Shown piece after piece: positions 8,652 through 17,942 of a DNA stretch of 64,000 nt (positions are counted from its first letter, which is position 1; every line of letters starts with the position of its first letter). The notes under the pieces were generated by a model. The model was given only the letters and a program-made list of their open reading frames with translations, did not search any database and was not told where the DNA came from. This DNA comes from Methylotenera_A sp046598525 (GTDB taxonomy: Bacteria; Pseudomonadota; Gammaproteobacteria; Burkholderiales; Methylophilaceae). Both the position numbers and the translations under genes were made by a program. The stretch lies in contig JBKJIJ010000021.1 in NCBI GenBank assembly GCA_046598525.1, positions 13,249 through 77,248 of the forward strand, given 5' to 3'.

Positions 8652-9458
8652 TTACAAGCTAATCATAAACGAGGTTAATACAAAATCTAGCCCTAAAATC
8701 GCTAGCGACGAAGTGACTACAGTGCGCGTGGTTGCACGGCTTACGCCTTCTGCTGTTGGCGGCGCATCATAGCCTTCAAACAAGGCAATCATGGTACAAG
8801 CCACGCCAAACACCACACTTTTTATCACGCCATTCACAATATCTAAGCGCCAATCCACATTGGCCTGCATTTGCGACCAAAATGCGCCAGCATCTACGCC
8901 AATTAACGGCACCGCCACCATATAACCACCCAAAATGCCGACCATTGAAAACAGCGCCGCCAACACCGGCATGGCAATAACACCCGCCCAAAAACGTGGT
9001 GCAATAACGCGTGCAATGGGGCTAACCGCCATCATTTCCATGGCGGCTAGTTGCTCAGTGGCTTTCATTAATCCGATTTCGGCGGTAATGGCAGTGCCCG
9101 CGCGGCCAGCAAACAATAATGCGGTAACCACAGGGCCAAGCTCGCGGATTAACGATAAGGCCACCAATACGCCAATGGCTTCTGATGAGCCGTATTTTTG
9201 CAAGGTGTAATAGCCTTGCAACGCTAATACCATGCCCACAAAAAAGGCCGATACTAAGACAATAATAAGGGACATTACGCCGGTAAAATATACTTCGCGT
9301 ATGGTTAGATGAAAGCGGCGAAAGCTTTCGCCAGAATACATTAGCGTTAGCCCGAATAAGCGCGCGCCAGCACCTAAGCGCCAAACGCGATCGCTAAAGC
9401 TATGGCCAATATTGCGTAAAAAGCGTGTCAAACTGACTAAAATACTAGAACGCATCAT
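8652..9458 (-). CDS. mlaE: Phospholipid ABC transporter permease MlaE
   Basis: Inner-membrane permease of the Mla complex, 268 residues with about five to six membrane segments. The MlaE family core is obvious: GRAGTAITAEIGLMKATEQLAAMEMMAVSPIARVIAPRFWAG. Its start overlaps the mlaF stop by four bases, implying translational coupling with its ATPase. The next gene, mlaD, begins within 20 bases. Confidence 0.96.
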   Translation of the reverse strand: MMRSSILVSLTRFLRNIGHSFSDRVWRLGAGARLFGLTLMYSGESFRRFHLTIREVYFTGVMSLIIVLVSAFFVGMVLALQGYYTLQKYGSSEAIGVLVALSLIRELGPVVTALLFAGRAGTAITAEIGLMKATEQLAAMEMMAVSPIARVIAPRFWAGVIAMPVLAALFSMVGILGGYMVAVPLIGVDAGAFWSQMQANVDWRLDIVNGVIKSVVFGVACTMIALFEGYDAPPTAEGVSRATTRTVVTSSLAILGLDFVLTSFMISL

Positions 9459-10288
9459 GCGCCTCGCCTTGTCTGTTCAAAACCCAATAAATCTTGTGCA
9501 TAATCGTCGGCTGCATAATGAAAAGGCACAGGGCCATCTTTTTCGCCATGCACAAATTGATGCACAAACGGCAAGGTGGAATTGCGTAAATCGTCTGGCG
9601 TGCCTTCTGCCGCTACCACACCATTGGCCACAAAATACACATAATCGGCAATTGTAAATGTTTCTTTTACGTCATGCGAAACGATAATTGAAGTGGCGCC
9701 TAAAGCATCATTTAAGGTGCGAATCAAATCGCAGATAACACCCATCGAAATAGGATCTAAGCCTGCAAACGGCTCATCATACATAATAATATCGGGATCT
9801 AATGCAATAGCGCGCGCCAATGACACGCGGCGCGCCATACCGCCAGATAACTCAGTCGGCATTAGTTTATGTGCGCCTCTTAAACCAACCGCATTAAGCT
9901 TCATTAACACCAAATCGTGAATCATGCTTTCGGGTAAATTGGTGTGCTCGCGTAACGGAAAGGCCACGTTTTCATACACCGATAAATCGGTAAACAAAGC
10001 GCCTTGTTGAAACAACATACCCATTTTTCGGCGTAACTGGTAGATACCATCGCGCGTTTGCTTGTGCACCACTTGGCCTTCAACGCGCGCCTCGCCCTTG
10101 CTAGGCTTTAGTTGCCCGCCAATTAAACGCAATAATGTGGTTTTGCCAGTGCCGCTACCGCCCATAATGGCGATTACCTTACCGCGCGGAAACACCATAT
10201 TGATGCCCTGATGCAGCATGCGGCCTTTATAGCCAAAAGAAAGATTATCAATCTCTACAATATTTTGTGAGGCTTTGTTTAAAGTCAT
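9455..10288 (-). CDS. mlaF: Phospholipid ABC transporter ATPase MlaF
   Basis: ATPase that powers the Mla lipid transporter. The 277 residues carry Walker A GGSGTGKT (43-50), signature ELSGGMARRVSLARAI, Walker B DIIMYDEPFAGLDP and H-loop SHDVKETF. It is first of mlaFEDCB on the minus strand, with a gap of about 120 bases upstream that should hold the operon promoter. I see no convincing -35/-10 pair in that gap. Confidence 0.96.
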   Translation of the reverse strand: MTLNKASQNIVEIDNLSFGYKGRMLHQGINMVFPRGKVIAIMGGSGTGKTTLLRLIGGQLKPSKGEARVEGQVVHKQTRDGIYQLRRKMGMLFQQGALFTDLSVYENVAFPLREHTNLPESMIHDLVLMKLNAVGLRGAHKLMPTELSGGMARRVSLARAIALDPDIIMYDEPFAGLDPISMGVICDLIRTLNDALGATSIIVSHDVKETFTIADYVYFVANGVVAAEGTPDDLRNSTLPFVHQFVHGEKDGPVPFHYAADDYAQDLLGFEQTRRGA

Positions 10289-10368
10289 TCGTTATACTTT
10301 TTCATTTTCATGACACTTTAAAGCAAATCGCATAACTAGCAAAACTTTATATGTATGTTACAAAACAA

Positions 10369-10391
10369 AAAGCCCGCATTAAGCGGGCTTT
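10369..10391 (-). terminator. Rho-independent terminator of the pilin-like gene
   Basis: A 9-bp stem AAAGCCCGC/GCGGGCTTT with a 5-base loop. On the minus strand the stem runs straight into TTGTTTTG. It lies just past the stop of the pilin-like gene and separates it from mlaF. Confidence 0.85.
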
Positions 10392-10409
10392 GAATTTTTA
10401 ACTAGTTAT

Positions 10410-11054
10410 TTAGAAGGCCATGCACACATTAAATACACTAGCGTCCAACACTGTTGCATTTTCGTCCCAACCTGCAACAGCTGAATATACTCTTAAAGAC
10501 CCAGTAGCAGTATTGCTGTCATCAAGAGTTGTATCAAGTTGCTTTGCAAACTTACCCAAAATTCCCGCCGAACAAATAACATAAGCACCACTCAAAGGCG
10601 TAGGCAACACAGGAATATTTGTTGCTCCAGCAATACTTTGAACACCGATTCGTCCACCGTCTGCATTAGTTGGGTAGTAACCACCTGCGCCCACTACAGT
10701 TGGTCCAGGCGCAAGGCCTGCCAAGCGAACATGCTGCCAAAGAATGGCAGACTCATCGCCTATAGTTACTGAATTCCAGTTGCCACCAATAACACCGTTT
10801 CCCGCGCCTGTTGCAGCTTGGTTGGCAGCTGCTCCCAAATGCGCTACAGCAGCAAGATCGTCACCTGGCAGCGCTCTATATTTATCTTGGTATCCGTAAA
10901 TATAAACTTGTACATTTTGAAAATCCCGCGCCATGTTTTTAACCTTAGCACTGTTAATCAGCTCTTGACCTCTAAGCACGCCGCCTAGTAGTAAACCGAT
11001 AATCACCAAAACAATTGCTAGTTCAATTAGGGTAAAACCTGATTGTTTATTCAT
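10410..11054 (-). CDS. Type IV pilin-like protein (prepilin N-terminal domain)
   Basis: A secreted pilin or pseudopilin of 214 residues. It starts MNKQSGFTLIELAIVLVIIG, with the prepilin peptidase site after the glycine and Glu at mature position 5, followed by a hydrophobic helix to about residue 26. I chose the ATG at 11054, which has AAGGA about 8 bases upstream; a longer in-frame start exists but lacks this. The C-terminal part has two cysteines (VICSAG and FNVCMAF) that could form the usual pilin disulfide loop. No other pilus assembly genes are adjacent, so its role is unknown. It has its own terminator. Confidence 0.85.
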   Translation of the reverse strand: MNKQSGFTLIELAIVLVIIGLLLGGVLRGQELINSAKVKNMARDFQNVQVYIYGYQDKYRALPGDDLAAVAHLGAAANQAATGAGNGVIGGNWNSVTIGDESAILWQHVRLAGLAPGPTVVGAGGYYPTNADGGRIGVQSIAGATNIPVLPTPLSGAYVICSAGILGKFAKQLDTTLDDSNTATGSLRVYSAVAGWDENATVLDASVFNVCMAF

Positions 11055-11379
11055 TTTTTGTGTCCTTAACCTAATATAATTGTGTGAATTATAAAGTTTC
11101 ATCACATTTTTTAACATTTGATGCAAGCAACATGCCAGATTGAAAATTAGTCAAAACGGCTTATTTACTGGCTATTTCAATCACTTTCAGCTAAATTTAG
11201 CGTTCAAAATAAAAGCTTGTGTTGATAAATCGTCATACATGACATATTTTTGACACTTTACTATTAATGACGATTGCTTAAGCTTTAGCTTAAAAATGCT
11301 GGGTAATTGACTAGAAATCTTAGTAAAAGTGATTTTATAAAATTCACTTAGCAAACGCCGCTCTACGTAAATTTAACAC
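11055..11379. other. Intergenic region with imperfect palindrome
   Basis: A divergent gap of 325 bases between the pilin-like gene and the histidine kinase. No coding potential is visible. At 11327-11349 there is a near-palindrome, AAGTGA-TTTTATAAAA-T-TCACTT, with one unpaired base. It lies about 30 bases before the kinase start and could be an operator. A TTGACA stands at 11250-11255 but has no matching -10 box at normal spacing. Confidence 0.35.
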
Positions 11380-13104
11380 ATGGGATATCGCATGTTTTTA
11401 AAAATGTTCAATTACAGCAACATTAATCTAATGTTAATCAAAAATTCGCAACGCGTTTTAGCGTTAATGTTGCTTTCTCTGCATGCTTTTTTAATTTGGG
11501 GCGGTGACGCGCACTATTTACAACAGACTTATTTCTTGTGCACGTATGCGCTTTTTTTATTGTGGCAACCTATTTGGCGCAGCACCGAAACATTATCTAA
11601 ACCGGCGCTATTTTTATTTATTGGCGTTGGTGTTTTGGGCTTTTTATACATCAATTGGTGGTTAACCGCCTTGTGGCTATCCATTTTATTTGGCTTGCTG
11701 GGCGGCCGCATTTTTTCAGATGAAACCAAAGCCAACCGCGTTATTCATATTTTGGCCGCCAGTTATTTGTTATCGATGTTGCTGTTGTGGGTGGTGCCAA
11801 AGCTGTTGCATGCTTCTAACGATTTAGAAGCGGCCACTTTTGTTATTACCTACTTTATGCCGTTGCTGCCAATCATCATCTTAATTATTGGCAATCAAAA
11901 CAGTAAATCGGGCCAATTGCCGGTGCTGGATTTTTTCTACACCTTATTATTAATGCTGGTTGCGCTGATTTTGGTGCTGGGTAGTTACGCCATTGGTAGT
12001 GTAAATACGGTTAATTATATTCAAGTGATGTTTATTACTATATTTAGCCTTGCTTTTGTGTTGATTGCTTTTAGTATGTTGTGGCGGCCTAGTACGCGAT
12101 TTTCGGGCGTTGAGCTGATGATGTCGCGCTATTTATTAAGTATTGGTATGCCATTTGAAAAATGGATTAAAAATATCGCATCATTAGGTGAAATTGAATC
12201 GACACCCAACGGATTTATTCAAGCGGCGATGGTTGAAATGACTTCATTGCCTTGGGTTTCGGGTGTTTCTTGGCTGGCCGATGATACGCAAGGCAAATTG
12301 GGCGCTTCTTCTAATCATCAAACCAATTTTAATTTTAAAGATTTTCACATGACATTGCACACCAACTGGCAGATTTCGCCTGCTTTGTATGTGCATGTTA
12401 AATTGCTCACGCAAATTATGGGTGAATTTTACGATGCGAAACGCCGCGAAGAAACCTTGCGCCAAAACGCTTACATGCAAGCTTTTTACGAAACGGGTTC
12501 GCGCTTAACGCATGATATTAAAAATATTTTGCAATCGGTTGGCACTTTAGTTTCGGCGGCAGAGCAAACAGAAGAAAAAGATACGGCGGCTTTATTAACC
12601 TTAATCCGCAAACAATTACCTGTTTTAAATCAAAGAATTGCCGCCACTTTAGATAAACTAAAAGCGCCAGGCGAAGATAAAAAACGCTTAGAAAAAATGT
12701 CGGCTTGGTGGAAAAACTTGCAGTTGCGTCATACGCAGGATCATATTGAGTTTGTTGCCGACAATTTACCTAAGCATGATATTAATGCTGAAGTGTTGGA
12801 TAGCGTGATTGATAATTTGATTAATAACGCGATTGAAAAGGCCAAATATCAGCCAAATACCTTGATTAAGGTTGAAATGCAGAGTGATGCCGAACAGCGT
12901 TTTTATATTGATGTAACCGACACCGGCAAGGCCATGGATGCAGCGATTGCTAATGATTTATTTAAAAAGCATATTGCATCGCATAATGGCTTGGGTGTTG
13001 GCTTGTATCACGCCGCGCAAGATGCCAAACAAGCAGGCTATGGACTAAGTTTGGATAGTAATGTGAATGGTGCGGTGCGCTTTAGGGTATTGTTAGTACC
13101 CTAA
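11380..13104 (+). CDS. Orphan membrane sensor histidine kinase
   Basis: A 574-residue protein. The first 250 or so residues are a membrane domain with about eight helices, followed by a GAF-like cytosolic region and a kinase core. The phosphoacceptor region is ETGSRLTHDIKNILQSVG (His378). The ATPase part shows the N-box VIDNLINNAIEKA, a DTGKAMD G1 box and NGLGVGLY. The HD-K-N pattern resembles PrsK-type kinases of exosortase systems, but no prsR, exosortase or other response regulator is adjacent. An SD is not obvious, and an ATG at codon 5 could also be the start. Confidence 0.82.
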   Translation: MGYRMFLKMFNYSNINLMLIKNSQRVLALMLLSLHAFLIWGGDAHYLQQTYFLCTYALFLLWQPIWRSTETLSKPALFLFIGVGVLGFLYINWWLTALWLSILFGLLGGRIFSDETKANRVIHILAASYLLSMLLLWVVPKLLHASNDLEAATFVITYFMPLLPIIILIIGNQNSKSGQLPVLDFFYTLLLMLVALILVLGSYAIGSVNTVNYIQVMFITIFSLAFVLIAFSMLWRPSTRFSGVELMMSRYLLSIGMPFEKWIKNIASLGEIESTPNGFIQAAMVEMTSLPWVSGVSWLADDTQGKLGASSNHQTNFNFKDFHMTLHTNWQISPALYVHVKLLTQIMGEFYDAKRREETLRQNAYMQAFYETGSRLTHDIKNILQSVGTLVSAAEQTEEKDTAALLTLIRKQLPVLNQRIAATLDKLKAPGEDKKRLEKMSAWWKNLQLRHTQDHIEFVADNLPKHDINAEVLDSVIDNLINNAIEKAKYQPNTLIKVEMQSDAEQRFYIDVTDTGKAMDAAIANDLFKKHIASHNGLGVGLYHAAQDAKQAGYGLSLDSNVNGAVRFRVLLVP

Positions 13105-13148
13105 AGCTTTTGTCTGAAGATTTAATTTACGGCCTTATAAGGCAGGTT

Positions 13149-14300
13149 TTAAAGTTCGCCGTAAGAATGCAAACCGCTTAAAAACATATTCACACCCAAG
13201 AAGGCGAATGTGGTGACTAGCAAGCCAATTAACGCCCACCAAGCCAACACTGGGCCGCGCAAGCCTTTAACCATGCGCAAATGCAACCATGCCGCGTAAT
13301 TTAACCAAACAATTAGCGCCCATGTTTCTTTAGGATCCCAGCTCCAATAACCGCCCCAAGCTTCGGCCGCCCACATGGCGCCTAAAATTGTGGCGATTGT
13401 GAAAAAGGCAAAACCTACCGCAATGGATTTATACATCACATCATCTAACACATCTAAGCTTGGCAAGCGGCTGGCTAATATGCCTTTTTTAGCCAGCAAG
13501 TAAGCACTTGCTACCATGGCAGCCAATGAAAACGCGCCATATCCGACAAAGTTAGCGGGCACATGAATTTTCATCCAATAGCTTTGCAAGGCTGGCACTA
13601 AAGGTTGAATCGCATCCGCGCCGCGGTCGAATCGATACCATAAAATAAATAGTACAGCGGCGTTAATAATCATCAACACAAAGCCGCCAAGCTGCTTGGT
13701 ATTAAATTTACTTTCGTAATGCAAATATAAAAGTGATGTGATTAAACAGAATAAAATAAACACTTCATATAGATTACTAATGGGGATATGGCCTACATCT
13801 GGCGCGATTAAATACGATTCGTACCAACGCACCATTAGCCCAACAAAACCAAATAAAACGGCGCTCCATGTCAATGCAGAAGCCACTTTACCAGCAAAAT
13901 CACTGCGTTTGTACATGGCAAACCAGTAAGTAAACATGGCTAAAATAAACAGCACGTTCATCCACATAATGGCCGATTGGCTGGATATTAAAAATTTAAG
14001 CAAAAACGCCTGCGTAGCGCGCGCTTGATCGCCGTGGTACAAACTAATAGAAAATAAACTGATTACGCCCACGCCAATCACCAGCTTGGCTAAGCCTTTC
14101 CAGCGCCAGCCTAAATAGCTAAATACTGCCGCCGCGCCAAACAAAAAGCTTACTTCATAGATATCCATAAATTGCGAATATTGGCTGTAAGCGAATATGG
14201 CGCCGGCAAATAACAAGGCTGCATAAAGCCAATCTTGCACTTTTAGGCTTTGCCAAAGGGTTTGGGGCGTAAAATTAAGCGTTTCTGTATTCATCATCAT
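13149..14300 (-). CDS. ccsB: Cytochrome c biogenesis protein CcsB (ResC/CcsA type)
   Basis: Inner-membrane heme-handling protein of System II cytochrome c maturation, 383 residues with many membrane helices. The diagnostic tryptophan-rich WWD-type motif is AWGGYWSWDPKETWALIVWLNYAAWLH near the C terminus. Conserved histidines lie in external loops. It partners with ResB, encoded 38 bases upstream. Naming differs between authors (CcsA, CcsB, ResC); the family is certain even if the symbol is not. It ends convergently to the kinase gene. Confidence 0.95.
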   Translation of the reverse strand: MMMNTETLNFTPQTLWQSLKVQDWLYAALLFAGAIFAYSQYSQFMDIYEVSFLFGAAAVFSYLGWRWKGLAKLVIGVGVISLFSISLYHGDQARATQAFLLKFLISSQSAIMWMNVLFILAMFTYWFAMYKRSDFAGKVASALTWSAVLFGFVGLMVRWYESYLIAPDVGHIPISNLYEVFILFCLITSLLYLHYESKFNTKQLGGFVLMIINAAVLFILWYRFDRGADAIQPLVPALQSYWMKIHVPANFVGYGAFSLAAMVASAYLLAKKGILASRLPSLDVLDDVMYKSIAVGFAFFTIATILGAMWAAEAWGGYWSWDPKETWALIVWLNYAAWLHLRMVKGLRGPVLAWWALIGLLVTTFAFLGVNMFLSGLHSYGEL

Positions 14301-14338
14301 TCCTTTTTCTTGCTTGCTATATATTTGCTTAAATTAGG

Positions 14339-16315
14339 TTAAGCAAGTAGCTGGCTTAATTGCGATTTCGTGCGTTCAAACTCTTGTTCAAAATCTAAAT
14401 TTTTGCGATTAGACGACATGGCAAATAAAACTTCACCTGCCTTGTTTGCATCATTTTTGACCAGCAACCACACGCGACGTTCACGAATATAAAACATGGC
14501 AAAAATACCAATCACCAACAGCACAGAACCTAAATACACCCATTTTTGCCCAGGTGATTTGGTTAACTGCAGGCCGCTAGCCTCTACATGTTTAAAATTC
14601 ACTAATTGCAAATAATGCGGTGAGCCGTAAAAAAATGAATCGCTAAGCGCATTTAAGCTATCTTGCAGCAACTCTTTGGTTTTATCGTTAAACACTAATG
14701 CAGGCTTATTGGCTTTAGCCAAGCTTAAATTGTAAGCCTCAAACGCAGCCGTATTGAGCATTTTGATATAAGTTTGCGCGGCTGCCTCGCGCTGATCTTC
14801 TGGCACGGCTTTTTCAATCGCTTTGGCAATGCTGGTGTAACCGCCTTGCGCATAGGTGCTTAACAATTGCGCCACACTTTGCTCAAACTGCGCCTGCAAT
14901 TTAGTGTCTTTAGTTAAGGCATTGGCGCTTAATTTCTTGGCGATAGCTGGATACTGCTGACTATCTAACATGGTGGCGCGAAAACGCATAAAGCCATCCA
15001 TCTCAAAATCGTCATCTACTGGAATGCGCAGATATTTAAAATCTTCTTGCACTGTTTCGCGCATGCCCGAAATAAAATACGATTTTCCGTCTAGCTGCAT
15101 GGGTTGCATGTAGGTGACGTATTCGCGCGCTTGCCCGCTAGCGTCGCGCAGCTTGTAGGTAATATTTGGCCCAACGTTGCGCGGCTTGCCTTTGCCGTCT
15201 GGCGTTAAATTAATAATATTAAATTTGCGGAATTCATTAAACTCAACTGTTAATTGATTTTCGCCTTCGCCCAGTTTAGCTTTTTTGAATATTTCACCGT
15301 TTAAGGTAGTTGTTTGCGCAATCGCTTTGGTTAAATCCCACACCTTAAAATCGACCGATGAGCCGCCATCTTGGAAATCGGATTGATAAATAGCGATTCC
15401 TTTATAAACCAATGGATGATTAACGCTAATGGTTTTGGTCAGCGGCTGTTTTAAATCGCTATCGGTAATCACAATATCGCTTTCAAACGATTTAGGCTGA
15501 CCAGTGGCGTAATGCTCAATTCTGAAATCTTTTAAGGCCACTCTAAATGGCAATTCTTGCACCAAATAACCATCGCGAACGCGCACAAAAGCCACATTAT
15601 CGCTAACGCCTTCTGGCAAGGTCATATTGGCTCTAAATGAGGCATTGCCTGTGGTTAGGCGGCTAATTGCTGGCACTTGGCTTTCTGGAATATCCAATGT
15701 TTCTATCTTTTTTTGGCCAAGCAACTCTTGTACTTTTAAAGGCAAATTGCCATCTAACAAGCCACCAAAAAAGATAATCACCATGGCCACATGGGTAAAA
15801 ATATAGCCTAAACGTTGATGCGTACCGGCTTTGGCAGCAATTAGTTCATCGCCATTTTGTTGCGTATTGAACTTGAATTTAAAGCCTTGCGATGTTAAAT
15901 AATTGGCTAACTTGGCTTTGGTAGCGCCAACATCGCCTTGCTGATTAGTCGGAGTAAACGATGCTTGATGGCTAAAAGCGCGCAAGGATTTTTCAGCCGC
16001 GTGTTCTTTAAAGGTTTTCCACTCCCGCACCATTAAAGGGCTATTGCGATAAATACACAAGCTGGTCGAAATCACCAAAAATAATAAGATGACCAAAAAC
16101 CAAGTGGCATGATACACATCGTATAAACCCAGCTTTTCAAACGCCTCAAACCAAAACTGGCCAAACTTAATGATGTAATTTTCGTACGGCTCGTTTTGTT
16201 TAAGCACCGTACCAATAATGGATGCAACACCTAAAACGGTAAGCATGCTAACGGCAAAGCGCATTGAGCTTAGTAGCTCATAAAAACGTTGTGATGTGGT
16301 GATTGGTGGTTTCAA
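14339..16315 (-). CDS. resB: Cytochrome c biogenesis protein ResB (Ccs1)
   Basis: Second System II subunit: binds apocytochrome c and, with CcsB/ResC, ligates heme outside the inner membrane. The 658 residues are typical. N-terminal helices (about 17-37, 75-95 and 170-190) precede a long periplasmic domain, and a last helix lies near residue 590 (WVYLGSVLLVIGIFAMFYI). It is upstream of ccsB in the same direction and next to a cytochrome c gene, its likely client. Confidence 0.95.
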   Translation of the reverse strand: MKPPITTSQRFYELLSSMRFAVSMLTVLGVASIIGTVLKQNEPYENYIIKFGQFWFEAFEKLGLYDVYHATWFLVILLFLVISTSLCIYRNSPLMVREWKTFKEHAAEKSLRAFSHQASFTPTNQQGDVGATKAKLANYLTSQGFKFKFNTQQNGDELIAAKAGTHQRLGYIFTHVAMVIIFFGGLLDGNLPLKVQELLGQKKIETLDIPESQVPAISRLTTGNASFRANMTLPEGVSDNVAFVRVRDGYLVQELPFRVALKDFRIEHYATGQPKSFESDIVITDSDLKQPLTKTISVNHPLVYKGIAIYQSDFQDGGSSVDFKVWDLTKAIAQTTTLNGEIFKKAKLGEGENQLTVEFNEFRKFNIINLTPDGKGKPRNVGPNITYKLRDASGQAREYVTYMQPMQLDGKSYFISGMRETVQEDFKYLRIPVDDDFEMDGFMRFRATMLDSQQYPAIAKKLSANALTKDTKLQAQFEQSVAQLLSTYAQGGYTSIAKAIEKAVPEDQREAAAQTYIKMLNTAAFEAYNLSLAKANKPALVFNDKTKELLQDSLNALSDSFFYGSPHYLQLVNFKHVEASGLQLTKSPGQKWVYLGSVLLVIGIFAMFYIRERRVWLLVKNDANKAGEVLFAMSSNRKNLDFEQEFERTKSQLSQLLA

Positions 16316-16387
16316 GGTGAGTGCTTAACGCTAGGTGCCTTTAATGCGACGACATGAAATTGAAAAACGACTTTTTTAAGACAGCTT

Positions 16388-16432
16388 GTTGAAAAGTCAG
16401 TTGCAATCGTTTTTTGCAATTAACTTTTCAAC
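16388..16432 (-). terminator. Hairpin between cytochrome c4 and resB
   Basis: Outer arms GTTGAAAAGT (16388-16397) and ACTTTTCAAC (16423-16432) pair perfectly over 10 bp. Inner arms TTGCAA (16401-16406 and 16414-16419) pair again across a T-rich loop. It lies just after the cytochrome c4 stop and probably separates it from resB, though a clean T tail is lacking. Confidence 0.5.
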
Positions 16433-16444
16433 CGCTTTGAATGA

Positions 16445-17101
16445 TTAACGCATACCTTGCATATAGTCAGCCACGGCTTGCATTTCAGCGTCTGTCATTT
16501 TGGCAGCAATCGCCATCATCATTGGCGCGTTTGCACGTTCACCAGTGCGGAATGTTTTAAGCTGCTGATAGGTGTAATCGGCATGTTGGCCAGCCAAACG
16601 TGGAAATTGTTTTGGCATGCCGGCACCGTTAGCGCCATGACAAGCCGCACAGGCTGGTACATTGGTTTTAGCTATGCCGCCACGGTAGATTTTTTCGCCC
16701 AAAGAACCAACGCCATTAGTTTTAGCTTTGGCTAGCGTTTGTTTTTGTGTAGAAAAATAAGTGGCTAGATTTTGCATATCGACTGGCGTTAAGTTAGCTA
16801 CCATGCCGCTCATTACCGCATTAGCGCGCGTGCCTTCTTTAAAGTTTGTTAATTGTTTTAACAAATACTCAGGATGCTGACCGGCTAATTTTGGGTTCAA
16901 ACTAATGGCGCTATTACCATCGGCACCATGACATGCCGCGCAAACACCTTGCACAATTTGCTCCGCCGTTTGTTTATTGGCAACAGGTGACACATTGGCG
17001 GCTACTGGTTCTGCTTTTTTGGCTGCATTGGTGGCCGAAAAAACCATATTTGAAGAAAAACTTAACGCTAAAACGGCAATTAAACTCACATGCTTAAACA
17101 T
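16445..17101 (-). CDS. Diheme cytochrome c4
   Basis: Periplasmic electron carrier of 218 residues with a signal peptide (about 1-23) and two similar cytochrome c domains. Heme-binding sites are CAACH at residues 54-58 and CAACH at 151-155. The repeated NPKLAGQHPEYLLKQLTNF and FPRLAGQHADYTYQQLKTF segments are typical of cytochrome c4, with axial Met candidates later in each domain. Its neighbours are the System II maturation genes. Confidence 0.94.
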   Translation of the reverse strand: MFKHVSLIAVLALSFSSNMVFSATNAAKKAEPVAANVSPVANKQTAEQIVQGVCAACHGADGNSAISLNPKLAGQHPEYLLKQLTNFKEGTRANAVMSGMVANLTPVDMQNLATYFSTQKQTLAKAKTNGVGSLGEKIYRGGIAKTNVPACAACHGANGAGMPKQFPRLAGQHADYTYQQLKTFRTGERANAPMMMAIAAKMTDAEMQAVADYMQGMR

Positions 17102-17200
17102 TGTATTGCTTTCCTAACTATTTAATTAACTTAATATTTTATCAAAAATCATCTGTTCGTGATAGCATTTATGCCTTAAGTTTTACAGACAAATCATGCC

Positions 17201-17827
17201 ATGCCGCTTTTTCAAAACGCTACCTTTTTCATTTCAGCCCATCATTTACGCGATTTACCACCAGCATCTGGTATCGAAGTCGCGTTTGCGGGCCGCTCAA
17301 ACGCGGGTAAATCTAGCGCGCTTAATACGCTGGCCAACCACAATCGCTTAGCTTATGTCAGTAAGCAACCCGGCCGCACGCAACTCATTAACTTTTTCAC
17401 CTTAGGTAACGATAGGCATTTAGTCGATTTACCCGGCTACGGTTACGCAAAAGTACCCGAAAGCATGCGTGCCCACTGGCAAAGCGTGCTAGCGCGCTAT
17501 TTATCAGAGCGCACAAGCTTGGGCGGCTTAGTTTTAGTGATGGACAGCCGCCATCCACTGACACCTCTAGACCGCCAAATGTTGGATTGGTTTTGCCCAA
17601 GCGGTAAGCCTGTGCATGTTTTATTAACAAAATCCGATAAATTATCGCGCGGCGAGGCAGGATTAACGCTGGCCAAGGTACGCAAAGAGCTGCTTGAAAC
17701 GTGGGATAAAACCTATGGCAGCAATTGCACCGTGCAATTGTTTTCCAGCTCTAAAAAATTAGGCGTGGAAGAAGCCGAAAAAGTGATTGGCGCTTGGTTA
17801 TTTGCGGACGAAGCACCTCAAGAATAA
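17201..17827 (+). CDS. engB: Ribosome biogenesis GTPase EngB (YihA/YsxC)
   Basis: Essential GTPase in assembly of the large ribosomal subunit. The 208 residues show G1 GRSNAGKS (31-38), G2 in the QPGRTQLINFF loop, G3 DLPGYGYAKVP and G4 TKSDK. It is divergent from cytochrome c4 and converges on trmB, with a REP doublet filling the gap after its stop. The ATG at 17201 gives the usual family N terminus. Confidence 0.96.
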   Translation: MPLFQNATFFISAHHLRDLPPASGIEVAFAGRSNAGKSSALNTLANHNRLAYVSKQPGRTQLINFFTLGNDRHLVDLPGYGYAKVPESMRAHWQSVLARYLSERTSLGGLVLVMDSRHPLTPLDRQMLDWFCPSGKPVHVLLTKSDKLSRGEAGLTLAKVRKELLETWDKTYGSNCTVQLFSSSKKLGVEEAEKVIGAWLFADEAPQE

Positions 17828-17941
17828 ATTGTCACTCTGCCGCAGGGCAGAATCTAGGCCTAGTACTATTCACGAATTTTTCAATTGAAATATAGCTAGT
17901 ATTCACCTTGTCAGGATTCTGGCCTGCGCCAGAATGACAAT
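17828..17941. repeat. Inverted REP doublet (REPIN-like), engB/trmB gap
   Basis: Two 27-base arms (17828-17854 and 17915-17941) are inverted copies of each other, matching at 24 of 27 positions. Each arm also folds on itself into a short stem with a GCAG-type loop. A spacer of about 60 bases separates them. The element fills the gap between the convergent engB and trmB stops, so it may act as a two-way terminator. Its core aligns with the doublet at 50577-50654. Confidence 0.75.
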
Positions 17942-17942
17942 C

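Noticed and set aside
11055..11126. Upstream extension of the pilin-like gene
   Set aside because: The extra 24 residues precede a prepilin signal with a good SD, so they are unlikely to be translated.
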